Shown: one piece after another, positions 30,297-39,433 of the stretch | How the letters are laid out: each line of letters starts with the position of its first letter | How positions within the stretch are numbered: the first letter of the stretch is position 1 | NCBI RefSeq assembly: GCF_900111345.1 | Contig: NZ_FOGY01000005.1 | Location: forward strand, 124,001-188,000 | DNA length: 64,000 nt | Source: Psychrobacillus sp. OK032 | GTDB taxonomy: Bacteria; Bacillota; Bacilli; Bacillales_A; Planococcaceae | Reading direction: 5' to 3' | The notes under the pieces: generated by a model | Databases searched by the model: none | Told to the model about the DNA's origin: nothing | The model's input: the letters and a program-made list of their open reading frames with translations, nothing else | Position numbers and translations under genes: made by a program

Positions 30297-30893
30297 TTAT
30301 GTAAGCAGTCCTTTTGTGGAAGGTACACCTTTCACTCGTTCATCTTTCGTAATCGCATCATCAATTGCACGAGCCAATGCTTTAAAAATAGCTTCAATCA
30401 TATGATGTGTATTGACTCCGTAGTGTACAATAACATGCACATTCATACGTGCTTCCAACGCAAATTTCCATAAGAATTCATGTACAAGCTCCGTATCGAA
30501 ATTCCCAACTTTTTGTGTAGGAAATTGTGCGCGAAATTCTAAATGCGGACGATTCGAAATATCTATTACTACTTGTGCTAACGCATCATCCATTGGTACA
30601 TATGCATTTCCGTATCGTTTAATACTTTTTTTATCCCCCAGCGCTTCTTTTACCGCTTGACCTAGGACAATCCCAATGTCTTCCGTTGTATGATGATCGT
30701 CGATATGTGTGTCGCCATTCGCTTTGATCGTTGCGTCAAATAACCCATGCTTTGTAAATAAGTCGAGCATATGATCCATAAATGGTACACCCGTATCAAT
30801 CTGTGATTTCCCTTCTCCGTCTAAATCTATTTCTACCCACACTTTAGTTTCATTTGTCATTCTTTCTATTTTTGCCGTTCTTTTGTTTGTCAA
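30297..30893 (-). CDS. hisB: imidazoleglycerol-phosphate dehydratase
   Basis: Mn-dependent dehydratase, 198 residues, monofunctional. The two metal-binding motifs DDHHTTEDIG near 68-77 and VNTHHMIEAIFKA near 165 are present, with GVPFMDHMLDLF near 37. The start is a TTG at 30893 that overlaps the hisD stop (TTGA); GGGGGA lies 6 nt upstream, and MTNKRTAKIERMTNET matches the family N-terminus, so I prefer it to the ATG at 30860. Confidence 0.96.
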   Translation of the reverse strand: MTNKRTAKIERMTNETKVWVEIDLDGEGKSQIDTGVPFMDHMLDLFTKHGLFDATIKANGDTHIDDHHTTEDIGIVLGQAVKEALGDKKSIKRYGNAYVPMDDALAQVVIDISNRPHLEFRAQFPTQKVGNFDTELVHEFLWKFALEARMNVHVIVHYGVNTHHMIEAIFKALARAIDDAITKDERVKGVPSTKGLLT

Positions 30894-32173
30894 TTTGAAT
30901 CCCCCTTATCCCAGCTTCTCGATTCGACCGATCGTGCATGTCCTTCTAATTGTTCCAGTCTTGCAAGTCGTGCGATTTTTGGATAGTGTTCTTGCCACAT
31001 TTCTTCAGAATAATAGACAACACTCGTTTTCTTTACAAAATCATCTACACATAGTCCACTTGAAAAGCGCGCTGTACTATTTGTAGGTAATACATGATTC
31101 GTACCAGCAAAATAATCCCCAACTGGTTCACTACTAAATCTACCAATAAAAATGGCGCCAGCATGATTGATTTTTTCGCAAACCGCTTCTGCATGTTCTG
31201 TCATAATTTCTAAGTGTTCTGGCGCAAGTTCATTAATTGCAGAAATAGCTTGTTCTAATGATTCAGCAATATAAATATATCCAAAATTTTCAATAGAGGC
31301 TCTAGCTATTTCTTCTCTAGGAAGTTGCTTCAATTGTTTTTCCACTTCTTTTGAAACTCGTTCTGCTAGTTTTTCACTCGTTGTAACTAACACTGAACAC
31401 GCAAATCGGTCATGTTCCGCTTGAGCCAATAAATCCGAAGCTACTTCGTCTGCATAAGCCGTTTCATCCGCTAGTATTGCTATTTCACTAGGTCCTGCAA
31501 TCATATCAATCGCAACTTTTCCAAACACTTCTCTTTTCGCAAGCGCGACGAAGCTATTTCCTGGACCTGTAATTTTATCAACCGCTTTAATCGTTTCCGT
31601 TCCATAAGCAAGAGCAGCAATCGCTTGCGCTCCTCCGACCTTATAAATTTCTGAAACTCCAGCAATGCGAGCAGCAACTAATACTGATGCCGGTAGCTTG
31701 CCATTTTTCGAAGGCGGCGACACGATTACTACACGTTTTACCCCCGCTACGATTGCAGGAATAGCATTCATTAATACCGATGATGGATAAGCAGCAGTAC
31801 CACCTGGAACATATAAACCTACTGCATCGAGTGGTGAGATCTTATATTGTATATACGAGTTCTTAGCTAATGGGAAATCTATATTTTGTCGTGCCTGTTG
31901 TGAGTGAAATGCACGGATATTAGTAGCTGCTTCTTCTAAATCTTCAATCAATTGAGGGTCAAAGCTAGCAAATGCCTCTTCCATTTCTTCTTTTGTTACT
32001 TTTAAAGAAGAAAGTTTTGCACCGTCCCATTTTTCTGTATATGTAAAAAGGGCTTCGTCTCCTTTTTGTTTCACTTGCTCAATGACTTCCCGTACCGTCT
32101 CTAAGTGATTCTCATTTGCTTGTTCGACTGAACGTTGCAATGAAATTGTATTTGTAAGCTTTTCTATTTTCAT
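30890..32173 (-). CDS. hisD: histidinol dehydrogenase
   Basis: Zn- and NAD-dependent enzyme that oxidises L-histidinol to histidine in two steps, 427 residues. Seen are YVPGGTAAYPSSVLM near 131, the signature VDKITGPGNSFVALAK near 198, IDMIAGPSEIAI, and ligand residues in AQAEHD, with NELAPEHLEIM near 320 and GPFSSEPVGDY-type GRFSSEPVGDYFAG near 355. The stop overlaps the hisB start. It follows hisG by 8 bp. Confidence 0.97.
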   Translation of the reverse strand: MKIEKLTNTISLQRSVEQANENHLETVREVIEQVKQKGDEALFTYTEKWDGAKLSSLKVTKEEMEEAFASFDPQLIEDLEEAATNIRAFHSQQARQNIDFPLAKNSYIQYKISPLDAVGLYVPGGTAAYPSSVLMNAIPAIVAGVKRVVIVSPPSKNGKLPASVLVAARIAGVSEIYKVGGAQAIAALAYGTETIKAVDKITGPGNSFVALAKREVFGKVAIDMIAGPSEIAILADETAYADEVASDLLAQAEHDRFACSVLVTTSEKLAERVSKEVEKQLKQLPREEIARASIENFGYIYIAESLEQAISAINELAPEHLEIMTEHAEAVCEKINHAGAIFIGRFSSEPVGDYFAGTNHVLPTNSTARFSSGLCVDDFVKKTSVVYYSEEMWQEHYPKIARLARLEQLEGHARSVESRSWDKGDSN

Positions 32174-32181
32174 AGGATTCC

Positions 32182-32811
32182 CTACCTTTTAATCAATTCG
32201 TTTTTTAATTGTGCTACAAATGTACGAATGCGTTCACTTTTCACACGGTAGCTTACAGGATTTACGATTAATCGAGAGGATATATCTACAATTTTTTCAT
32301 ATTCGACTAGCCCATTTTCTTTTAATGTTTGACCAGTTGAAACGATGTCTACGATGCGATCGGCTAATCCAATCATCGGCGCCAATTCAATGGAACCATT
32401 TAGTTCAATAATCTCTACTTGCTCTCCCTTTTCTTTATAAAAATTCGTAGCAATTGTCGGATATTTCGTTGCAACTCTTGGTGCTATTTCGTTCATCATC
32501 GTATTAGGTAGCCCTGCAGTTGCTATATAACAATTACTAATATGCAAATCGAGTAATTCATGAACATCTCGAAGCTGTTCTAATAGCACGTCTTTTCCCG
32601 CAATACCGATGTCTGCAACTCCATGCTCTACATAAACGGGAACATCCATCGGCTTCGCTAATATAAATTGAATTCTTTCCTCGGGTGCTTCGACAATAAG
32701 CTTTCTAGAGTCATTAATCTCTTTAGGAAGATTAAACCCAGCTTCTACAAATAATTGATATGCTTCTTCGAAAATACGCCCTTTCGGCATTGCAATTGTT
32801 AACTCATTCAC
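32182..32811 (-). CDS. hisG: ATP phosphoribosyltransferase, short catalytic subunit
   Basis: First committed step of histidine synthesis, 209 residues: the short form that lacks the C-terminal regulatory domain and needs His[19 protein letters not shown] is the N-terminus; the phosphate site is [25 protein letters not shown]. The GTG at 32811 has AAGGTGG 8 nt upstream and gives the family N-terminus; the longer frame from 32835 is inside hisZ. It overlaps the hisZ end by 8 nt. Confidence 0.96.
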   Translation of the reverse strand: MNELTIAMPKGRIFEEAYQLFVEAGFNLPKEINDSRKLIVEAPEERIQFILAKPMDVPVYVEHGVADIGIAGKDVLLEQLRDVHELLDLHISNCYIATAGLPNTMMNEIAPRVATKYPTIATNFYKEKGEQVEIIELNGSIELAPMIGLADRIVDIVSTGQTLKENGLVEYEKIVDISSRLIVNPVSYRVKSERIRTFVAQLKNELIKR

Positions 32812-33982
32812 GTAAAGAACCACCTTCTGAGACAATTAGTACTTCATCAAAACTTCGTTTATACGCTTCTAAATCGTTGATACTCGCTATAAATTGAAGG
32901 GTTACTCGTTCTGCATTATTTCTTCTCGCTTCCGCTAATACATTTGCTTTTAAATAGGATGCTTCATCGAATAAAAGAAGTGTATGCTTTTCCTTCACAT
33001 CATTTTTCGGTAACACTTCTAAAAGCCGATCTACACGTATTCCAAATCCCGTAGCTCCTACTTTTTCATCAAACTGATTAAACAATTCATCATATCTACC
33101 ACCGTTACCAATGGGAAATCCACTTCCGGCAGCATAAATTTCAAACAACATGCCTGTGTAATAACTCATATGACTAGCAAGTGAGAAATCGAATGAGACA
33201 ATAGATGGATAATTTAGTTGAAGTTCCAACAAACGCTTTAACTGCTCCAGTTGATCAATTAAATATTGTTGTTCATTCGTTAAATATGGTCGGAAGTTTT
33301 CAAATACTTTAAAGTCAATCGTATAATCTATTAGCTTTGTAAGATTATCTTTTTGTTCTTGTAATAAGCCTAGATTTTCTAACTTTTCTTCGAATCCTAC
33401 AAAGTTTTTTTCTACTAAAAGCTGTCTTAATGCGTCTACTTGTTCCATTGTATTAGTATTATTTGTTAGTAACGCCGTTAATAATCCTGCATGGCCAATC
33501 GTAATTCGAAAACTTTCCACACCAAGCGTTTTTAAGAGCTCTACTGCTGTATGAATAATTTCACTATCTCCGTATGCACTGAAATCTCCGATTAACTCTA
33601 GTCCTAGCTGTTCGAACTCTGCTGGACGGCCACCTTCTCGTTGTTGCGCTCGGAAAACATTTGCATAATAAGCTAGACGCAAAGGATTTTTTTCTTTCAA
33701 TAATTTGGAAGCTGCAATTCTTGCAATTGGAGTCGTCATGTCCGGACGCAATACAAGCGTTTCTCCTTGATTGTCTACTAGTTTAAAAAGAGATGATTCG
33801 TCAATTGCTGAAGCTTTTCCGATTGTTTCAAAATATTCAACAGACGGTGTTTTGATAAAATCGTATCCTTTGTTTCGTATAAAGTTTCTTGCTGTTGAAC
33901 GTATGTATTCTTTTTGTTCATTTACTTTTGGAAACGAATCTCTCATTCCTAGAGGTTTCTCGAACATTTGAATTTTACCCAT
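32804..33982 (-). CDS. hisZ: ATP phosphoribosyltransferase regulatory subunit
   Basis: Catalytically inactive histidyl-tRNA synthetase paralogue of 392 residues that forms the regulated complex with short HisG. Class II motifs are visible: [31 protein letters not shown] near 75, and [22 protein letters not shown] near 110; the anticodon-binding domain of HisRS is missing, as expected. First gene of the operon, with a promoter 60 bp upstream and no T-box leader. Confidence 0.95.
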   Translation of the reverse strand: MGKIQMFEKPLGMRDSFPKVNEQKEYIRSTARNFIRNKGYDFIKTPSVEYFETIGKASAIDESSLFKLVDNQGETLVLRPDMTTPIARIAASKLLKEKNPLRLAYYANVFRAQQREGGRPAEFEQLGLELIGDFSAYGDSEIIHTAVELLKTLGVESFRITIGHAGLLTALLTNNTNTMEQVDALRQLLVEKNFVGFEEKLENLGLLQEQKDNLTKLIDYTIDFKVFENFRPYLTNEQQYLIDQLEQLKRLLELQLNYPSIVSFDFSLASHMSYYTGMLFEIYAAGSGFPIGNGGRYDELFNQFDEKVGATGFGIRVDRLLEVLPKNDVKEKHTLLLFDEASYLKANVLAEARRNNAERVTLQFIASINDLEAYKRSFDEVLIVSEGGSLRE

Positions 33983-34040
33983 TTCACCACTCCTTTAGTT
34001 ACTTCATCATGCTAGAGTACTAATATGTTAAATTATATAG

Positions 34041-34069
34041 ATTTTATCCTATATTATTCATTTCGTCAA
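34041..34069 (-). promoter_or_regulatory. SigA-type promoter of the his operon
   Basis: On the minus strand TTGACG (34069-34064) and TAAAAT (34046-34041) are 17 bp apart. The leader to hisZ is only about 50 nt, too short for a T-box. Confidence 0.75.
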
Positions 34070-34185
34070 ACTATCCGTTAGTTCCTTTTAGAATAGTAAG
34101 AAAAAATTTCCGAAGCTTACCATATGCAAAAAATCGAGCCCCCTCGTCGTACCTCCAGCGGAAGAGAAAGTAAAGTGCTCTGGCA

Positions 34186-34347
34186 TTTGATTTCCGCTCC
34201 AGGCGGACGCTTTCCGCGGGCATGGCTTCAGCCGCTTCCCTTGCTCCTGCGCAAGCTCGTCGCAAAAAAACAATTTCGCTATGCTCAGTCCAGGGTCTTC
34301 AGCTCATGCTTTTCCCGCAGGAGTCGCCGCCTTCCGCTCCAATCAAA
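34186..34347. repeat. GC-rich palindromic intergenic repeat (copy C)
   Basis: About 160 bp with ends TTTGATTTCCGCTCC and CTTCCGCTCCAATCAAA, and the family blocks AGGCGGACGCTTTCCGCGGG and AGGAGTCGCCGCCTTCCG. A part-copy, CCAGCGGAAG, lies just outside at 34156. The surrounding 34070-34185 and 34348-34440 hold nothing else I can name. Confidence 0.8.
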
Positions 34348-34441
34348 GGAACTTGCCGTCTATTCAACATCTAAGCTTAACAAAGCCAAAAATAGGATAG
34401 ATTAATCGAAACACTTAATGTGTTTACGTAATATATCAGCG

Positions 34442-34492
34442 AATCGCAAGTTAACGTCCACGAATCGCAAGATGCATACTCTACTTCGCAAG
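34442..34492. repeat. three-copy repeat array, core AATCGCAAG, exact 21-bp period
   Basis: AATCGCAAG at 34442 and 34463 and the variant CTTCGCAAG at 34484, 21 bp apart. The core is the reverse complement of that at 14427-14540, so the same element occurs here in the opposite direction. Confidence 0.8.
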
Positions 34493-34509
34493 TAATCATT
34501 TACTCTTAA

Positions 34510-34543
34510 GAAAAAAGCTATCCTCCACATGAAGAATAGCTTT
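34510..34543 (-). terminator. terminator after the LbH acyltransferase gene
   Basis: On the minus strand AAAGCTATTC and GGATAGCTTT form a stem followed by TTTCTTAA, 6 bp past the stop codon. Confidence 0.75.
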
Positions 34544-34548
34544 GTTTG

Positions 34549-35058
34549 TTATTTATTATTTCGTTCAATCATTTGTTCCTTTGTATAAATAATGCGCATC
34601 GGGTTGCCTCCGACGAAGCAACCTTCTGGAACATCTGCATTTACAAGTGTAGCGGCGGAAACTATTGCATCATTCCCTATCGTCACACCTGGCAATATCG
34701 TAGAATTGGCTCCAATTAACACCCGGTCTCCGATGATTACGTCGCCAATACGATATTCATCTATCAAATATTCATGCGCCAATATCGTTGTGTTATAACC
34801 GATTATCGTATTATCGCCAACTTTGATCCGTTCCGGAAACATGACATCCACCATAACCATCAAAGCAAAAGAAGTTTCTTTACCAACTTTCATTCTTAGA
34901 AATACACGATAAAAAAAGTTCTTCCAACTTAAAAATGGAGAGTATCTCGCCGCTTGTATGAAGATAAAATTCTTCACTACTTTCCAAAATGGAACTGTAT
35001 CATACACATGCCATAACGAATTTGCACCACTTACAGGGTATCTTTCGGTTTTCCTCAT
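34549..35058 (-). CDS. acyltransferase with left-handed beta-helix (YvoF type)
   Basis: 169 residues. The C-terminal ~100 residues consist of hexapeptide repeats (VGDNTIIGYNTTIL, IGDVIIGDRVLIGANSTILPGVTIGNDAIVSAATLVNADVP) typical of trimeric LbH acetyltransferases; the final FVGGNPMRIIY is the usual end of the helix. An amphipathic N-terminal region precedes it. Last gene of the hprK operon, overlapping ppaX by 4 nt. The substrate is unknown. Confidence 0.9.
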   Translation of the reverse strand: MRKTERYPVSGANSLWHVYDTVPFWKVVKNFIFIQAARYSPFLSWKNFFYRVFLRMKVGKETSFALMVMVDVMFPERIKVGDNTIIGYNTTILAHEYLIDEYRIGDVIIGDRVLIGANSTILPGVTIGNDAIVSAATLVNADVPEGCFVGGNPMRIIYTKEQMIERNNK

Positions 35059-35711
35059 ACTGTCTGACCTTTAGCAATTTCGACAAGCTCACTTATATGA
35101 TGAATCATATAAGTTGGGAGGTAGGTTGCTAAGAAAGCTTCCCCTTTCATTGACCATGCGACAGCAGCTGTATCTACTCCAGCTCTTTGTCCGCCAATGA
35201 TATCATGTAAATTATCACCAATCATTAATGCGTCTTCTTTTCCAACACCAATTCTTTCAAGTGCAAGTTCGATTGGCTCAGGATCTGGTTTCGCATTCTT
35301 TACATCATCTAATCCAATGATTGTGTCAAATAGCGTCTCACATTTCATCAGGTTAATCCCTCTAACAATCATTTCTCTTCTCTTTGTCGATACGACTGCT
35401 AGTTTGTATCCCTCTTCTTTTAATTTATACAATGTTTCGACAACCCCATCAAAAGGTGCAACCATTTCATCATGGTGTTGAATATTCCATGTACGATAAG
35501 CGGCTATAAGAGATTCCGTGAGTTCAGGATTAATGGCATGGAACGTTTCTTGCAATGTTGGTCCGAGAAATGGTAAAACACTCTCTCTATCATATTTCCC
35601 AGGAAATCTTTCTCCTAAAACATGTAAAAAACTTTCGATAATTAGCTCATTCGTGTTTAATAATGTTCCATCAAAATCAAACAACAGTGCTTTATACGGT
35701 TTTCCCTTCAT
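35055..35711 (-). CDS. ppaX: pyrophosphatase PpaX (HAD family)
   Basis: HAD phosphatase of 218 residues that hydrolyses the pyrophosphate released when HprK dephosphorylates P-Ser-HPr. Motif I FDFDGTLLNTNE at ~10-21 (nucleophile and acid Asp), motif II VVSTK and motif III/IV KPDPEPIELAL and MIGDNLHDIIGGQRAG are present. It overlaps both neighbours by 4 nt and lies three genes downstream of hprK, the conserved arrangement that supports the specific name. Confidence 0.93.
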   Translation of the reverse strand: MKGKPYKALLFDFDGTLLNTNELIIESFLHVLGERFPGKYDRESVLPFLGPTLQETFHAINPELTESLIAAYRTWNIQHHDEMVAPFDGVVETLYKLKEEGYKLAVVSTKRREMIVRGINLMKCETLFDTIIGLDDVKNAKPDPEPIELALERIGVGKEDALMIGDNLHDIIGGQRAGVDTAAVAWSMKGEAFLATYLPTYMIHHISELVEIAKGQTV

Positions 35712-36646
35712 AGTGTAGCCACTTCCTCTTGCTTTCTTTGCTCAGATTTACGCCAAACGTAAGCGACAATTATCGTCAGTACAAACGCTGTCACGAGTCT
35801 TATTAAAAATAAAGGCAGAATTGGAATTCCTAACGGAAGAAAGATTAACGTGTCTTCCACTATTGCATGACATGCTACTAAAAAGATAAAGACAAGTGTC
35901 GCATCCTTCTTACTTACCCCGTCCTCTTGCACTGCTTGAATCATAACACCAGCACCATATGCAAGACCTATTGTAAGCCCTGCGACAAGTGTTAAAGAGG
36001 CATTTGGTTGAACGCCAATAACTTTCGTAAGTGGGGCGATCTTTTCGGAAAACTTTTGCAAATAATTACGGTCCTTTAACACTTGAATAATAATCATCAA
36101 TGGAATAACAATAAGTGCAAGTTGTAAAACACCAAAAGTCGCTTTTTGCAAGCCAAGTAAAATAATTTCTCCCCAACCATCAGGGATTTTCTCCGTACCT
36201 GCAATTGCCCCATACTTAGCTATTTCTCCGCCACCTTGCCAAACTACATTTATAATCATTGCCGATATAATTGCTAATCCAAAACGAACGACTAAAACAA
36301 CCCAGAGTTTTACTCCTACTTTAAGTGCAACTCCTGTTTCTATAAAGATATTATGTGAAAAAGATAACATGGTTGCTAATATAAACACTTCTTTTACCGT
36401 TAGTTCCAACGAAAGTATTCCTGCTATACCGGCATAAAGGTTCAATGCATTTCCTAAAACGAGTGGAATTGCTGCTTCTCCTCTTAGCCCAAGTAGACCC
36501 ATGAACGGCGAGATTATTTCGATTATCCATGGGAGAATAGGAGTATACTGCAAAATAACTACGAATAGAGTTATGGGAAAAATTATCTTACTTAATGACC
36601 ATGTAGTTTTTAGTCCTGCTATAAGTCCCCTTTTTAATGTCTCCAC
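35708..36646 (-). CDS. nucleoside-recognition (Gate) domain membrane protein, YvoD type
   Basis: 312 residues with about eight to nine hydrophobic segments. Two Gate-domain halves are apparent (FPITLFVVILQYTPILPWIIEIISPFMGLLGLRGEAAIPLVLGN and the second LALIVIPLMIIIQVL with AYGAGVMIQ). The substrate is not known. It occupies the yvoD position between lgt and ppaX. No signal peptide apart from the first segment. Confidence 0.85.
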   Translation of the reverse strand: METLKRGLIAGLKTTWSLSKIIFPITLFVVILQYTPILPWIIEIISPFMGLLGLRGEAAIPLVLGNALNLYAGIAGILSLELTVKEVFILATMLSFSHNIFIETGVALKVGVKLWVVLVVRFGLAIISAMIINVVWQGGGEIAKYGAIAGTEKIPDGWGEIILLGLQKATFGVLQLALIVIPLMIIIQVLKDRNYLQKFSEKIAPLTKVIGVQPNASLTLVAGLTIGLAYGAGVMIQAVQEDGVSKKDATLVFIFLVACHAIVEDTLIFLPLGIPILPLFLIRLVTAFVLTIIVAYVWRKSEQRKQEEVATL

Positions 36647-36664
36647 GCAATCCCCTTCTTTCCC

Positions 36665-37474
36665 TTACTTGTCCTGATATCGAACGACTGGTTTAACAGT
36701 CATTCTTCTATATACAAATAAAATAATTGCGACAGCAATCGTAACTAATGAAATGACTTGAGCTTGTCGTAAATCCCCTATTAAGTAAAGACTATCTGTA
36801 CGCATTCCTTCTATAAAGAATCGTCCAACTGAATACCATGTTAAATAAAATAAGACCATTTCTCCGCGACGTAAATTTACTTTACGAAGAAGAATGAGAA
36901 TAATAACCCCTATTAAATTCCATACGGACTCATATAAAAAAGTAGGGTGATAATACTTACCATCTATATACATTTGGTTAATAATCCAATCTGGAAGCAT
37001 CAAATTTTCTAAAAAACTTCTCGTTACTTCTCCACCATGCGCTTCTTGGTTCATGAAATTTCCCCAACGCCCAACTGTTTGCCCGATTAAAATACTTGGA
37101 GCTACAATATCGGTCACTTTCCAAAAAGAAGTACCTGTTTTCTTTGTAAAAAAGTAAGCAGTTAAAAATGCCCCAATTAATGCCCCATGAATCGCAATTC
37201 CGCCATTCCAAATCTCTATAATTTTGCCAGGATTCTGGCCGTAATAATCCCATTTGAAAATGACATAGTATATACGAGCACTAATTATCGCTATTGGTAC
37301 TGCCCAAATGAGTAGATCAGTTAAATAATCGGGATGAAATCCACGTTTCACCATTTCTTTTTGAGCTACTAAAAAAGCTACAATAATTCCGAACGCGATA
37401 ATTACCCCGTACCAACGTACTTCCAATGATCCTAATGAAAAAGCCACCGGATCAATCGCTTGTAATAAATTCAT
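36665..37474 (-). CDS. lgt: prolipoprotein diacylglyceryl transferase
   Basis: Integral membrane enzyme of 269 residues that attaches diacylglycerol from phosphatidylglycerol to the lipobox Cys of prolipoproteins. The family signature [14 protein letters not shown] near 138-151 is intact, with HGALIGAF near 100 and the C-terminal RxDSLYLIG-type [15 protein letters not shown]. Seven hydrophobic segments. Second gene of the hprK operon, 24 bp after hprK. Confidence 0.97.
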   Translation of the reverse strand: MNLLQAIDPVAFSLGSLEVRWYGVIIAFGIIVAFLVAQKEMVKRGFHPDYLTDLLIWAVPIAIISARIYYVIFKWDYYGQNPGKIIEIWNGGIAIHGALIGAFLTAYFFTKKTGTSFWKVTDIVAPSILIGQTVGRWGNFMNQEAHGGEVTRSFLENLMLPDWIINQMYIDGKYYHPTFLYESVWNLIGVIILILLRKVNLRRGEMVLFYLTWYSVGRFFIEGMRTDSLYLIGDLRQAQVISLVTIAVAIILFVYRRMTVKPVVRYQDK

Positions 37475-37498
37475 ATGAAACTCCCTTCAACTGACTCA

Positions 37499-38434
37499 TT
37501 AGTAATTTGCTTCTCCATTTTGACCTATTACATCATCTAATCGTTTCGCAAAATCTTCTGCAGCGTTAATGCCCATACGTTTTAATCGATGATTCATTGC
37601 TGCTACTTCTATAATAACGGCTAAATTTCGACCTGGTCGAACTGGAACAGTTAATTTAGTAATAGCGGTATTTATGATTTCCATCTTTTCTTCTTCTAAT
37701 CCAAGTCGGTCATACGTCTTTTTCTCATCCCATATTTCAAGCTCGATCACTAATGTAATTCGTTTATAGTTTCGAATGGCACTTGCACCGAAAAGCGTCA
37801 TAATGTCAATGATACCAAGTCCCCGAATCTCTAGAAGATGTTCGATTAATTTGGGCGCACTTCCAACTAGCGTGTCTTCCCCTTCTTGCCTAATTTCCAC
37901 GCAATCATCTGCTACTAGACGATGCCCTCTTTTAACTAATTCTAGTGCTGTTTCACTTTTACCAACACCACTTTTACCAGTGATTAAAACCCCAACTCCA
38001 TATATATCTACTAATACGCCATGTACAGCAGTCGTAGGAGCAAGCATACTTTCTAAAAAATTCGTTAGCATACTAGAGAATCTAGTAGTAGGCATAGTAG
38101 TCGTTAAAACAGGAACAGAGTTTTCATTCGATGCAATGATTAACTCTTCTGGTACTTCCATTCCATGTGAAACGATAATTACTGGTGTATCTGATGCACA
38201 TAGTTTCATCATTCGCTCGCTTTTTTCTTTCTCTGTTAATAATGCAAAAAACGAGATTTCTGTTTTCCCCATTAATTGGATACGATTGGACGGATAATGT
38301 GTGAAGTAACCCGCCATTTCAATTCCTGGTCGAGAAATATCGCTAATTGCAACGTGGCGTCCAATTCCTTCCTCCCCGCTTACTAATGAAAGATTGAACT
38401 TTTCTTTTATATCCTTTGTCGTCACATGAGGCAT
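37499..38434 (-). CDS. hprK: HPr kinase/phosphorylase
   Basis: 311 residues. Phosphorylates S46 of HPr and of Crh in response to fructose 1,6-bisphosphate and ATP, and reverses it by phosphorolysis. Walker A GKSGVGKS at 153-160, catalytic H138, and the HprK signature around [15 protein letters not shown] near 205 are present. It heads the hprK-lgt-yvoD-ppaX-yvoF operon. Together with Crh (21434) and CggR (13185) it places both glycolytic sensors in this window. Confidence 0.97.
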   Translation of the reverse strand: MPHVTTKDIKEKFNLSLVSGEEGIGRHVAISDISRPGIEMAGYFTHYPSNRIQLMGKTEISFFALLTEKEKSERMMKLCASDTPVIIVSHGMEVPEELIIASNENSVPVLTTTMPTTRFSSMLTNFLESMLAPTTAVHGVLVDIYGVGVLITGKSGVGKSETALELVKRGHRLVADDCVEIRQEGEDTLVGSAPKLIEHLLEIRGLGIIDIMTLFGASAIRNYKRITLVIELEIWDEKKTYDRLGLEEEKMEIINTAITKLTVPVRPGRNLAVIIEVAAMNHRLKRMGINAAEDFAKRLDDVIGQNGEANY

Positions 38435-38720
38435 ATCTCTCCACTCCTTTCATGCTTCTTTCCGCACATAGTTCTTATTTTAGCATGATTAGTCATTTTT
38501 TTTGTATTCATTTATCTTTTGCATAACTATTTATTAAAGGATACCGGATTAGATAAGTGCAGAATGCTTTAAGTACCTTGTCTTCATCGTATAATGTGTT
38601 ACTTTATACAGTACATCGGCCATTAAAAGAAACAAAAACTATGCAGAGTAACCATTTATCAAAGTAAGGAATTTACTTGCTGTGAGACAATGTTGATGAA
38701 TACTATGTATTGCGCAATAT

Positions 38721-38890
38721 AGGAATAATGCGTCTTAAAAAGCTCTATGAGGTGACCGCAATGATTTTCACTGCAGGCGGACGCTTTCCGCCGGGTGAGC
38801 GATGAGCCATCACCGCCGCTTACGCGTACGTTGTGATGTCTCATCTGTCTCACTCATCCGGCTGGAGTCGCCGCCTTCCGTTGCAATCAA
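38721..38890. repeat. GC-rich palindromic repeat with outer arm (copy D)
   Basis: The core 38763-38890 carries CAGGCGGACGCTTTCCGCCGGG and CTGGAGTCGCCGCCTTCCG blocks and, inside, CATCACCGCCGCTTACGCG, shared with copies A and G. To its left an AT-rich outer arm begins AGGAATAATGCGTC and ends GGTGACCGC, also seen at copies E, F and G. It is oriented opposite to copy E. Confidence 0.85.
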
Positions 38891-39174
38891 TGGAACTTGC
38901 TGACTAATCAATTGCTATATTGAATAAGCACTAAGGTTTATCAACATTCTCCTAGCAGTTACTTAGTGAGAATCATTTTATGCACATTATATAAACGTGC
39001 AATGCTAATTAGAAAATGTAATCTCATGACAAGTGGAGCCTTTACTATGAGAAAGTTTGTCGCATTCGCAGTGGATGCTGTCTCCTTCAACCATTTATTA
39101 GTCTTATTTCCAGGAATTTCTATATTAGATTGGATTAAGGGTAGCGACACTGTTAGTTAACTAGCTAGCTCAGT
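38891..39174. other. 284-bp insert between inverted repeats D and E
   Basis: Non-repetitive stretch enclosed by two oppositely oriented copies of the GC-rich repeat. Only short overlapping frames of about 63 residues occur, on both strands, neither with a convincing ribosome site or recognisable homology. It could be a decayed gene or transposon remnant. I cannot assign a function. Confidence 0.4.
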
Positions 39175-39331
39175 GGATTGCAGCGGAAGGGCGGCGACTC
39201 CAGCGGGAATAGCATGAGCTGAAGACCCCACAGGAGCGATTAGCGACGAGGAGGCTGAAGCCCATGCCCGCGGAAAGCGTCCGCCCTGCAGCGGAAATCC
39301 TAGCGGTAACTAATTGTTACGCATTATTCCT
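39175..39331. repeat. GC-rich palindromic repeat with outer arm (copy E)
   Basis: The core 39175-39300 begins GGATTGCAGCGGAAGGGCGG and ends GCGTCCGCCCTGCAGCGGAA; the right-hand outer arm runs through AGCGGTAAC to CGCATTATTCCT. With copy D it bounds a 611-bp unit having inverted ends AGGAATAATGCG/CGCATTATTCCT. Confidence 0.85.
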
Positions 39332-39390
39332 AAAAAGCGATACACCTGATGCAATTTGGATATTTTTTTCCAATGTATATACTTTCTCTA

Positions 39391-39428
39391 AAAAAAGCTG
39401 AAAGGAGCCTGATGCCCCTTTCAGCTTT
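39391..39428 (-). terminator. terminator after the DUF4097 gene
   Basis: On the minus strand AAAGCTGAAAGG and CCTTTCAGCTTT form a perfect 12-bp stem with an 11-nt loop followed by TTT; it lies just beyond the stop codon. Confidence 0.88.
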
Positions 39429-39433
39429 GTTGT

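Noticed and set aside
33983-34080. T-box riboswitch upstream of the his operon
   Set aside because: The leader from the predicted promoter to hisZ is about 50 nt, with no room for a specifier loop, T-box sequence or terminator/antiterminator pair.
38959-39160. Transposase remnant in the D-E insert
   Set aside because: Short frames on both strands show no DDE, HTH or other transposase motif that I can recognise; kept only as unassigned DNA.
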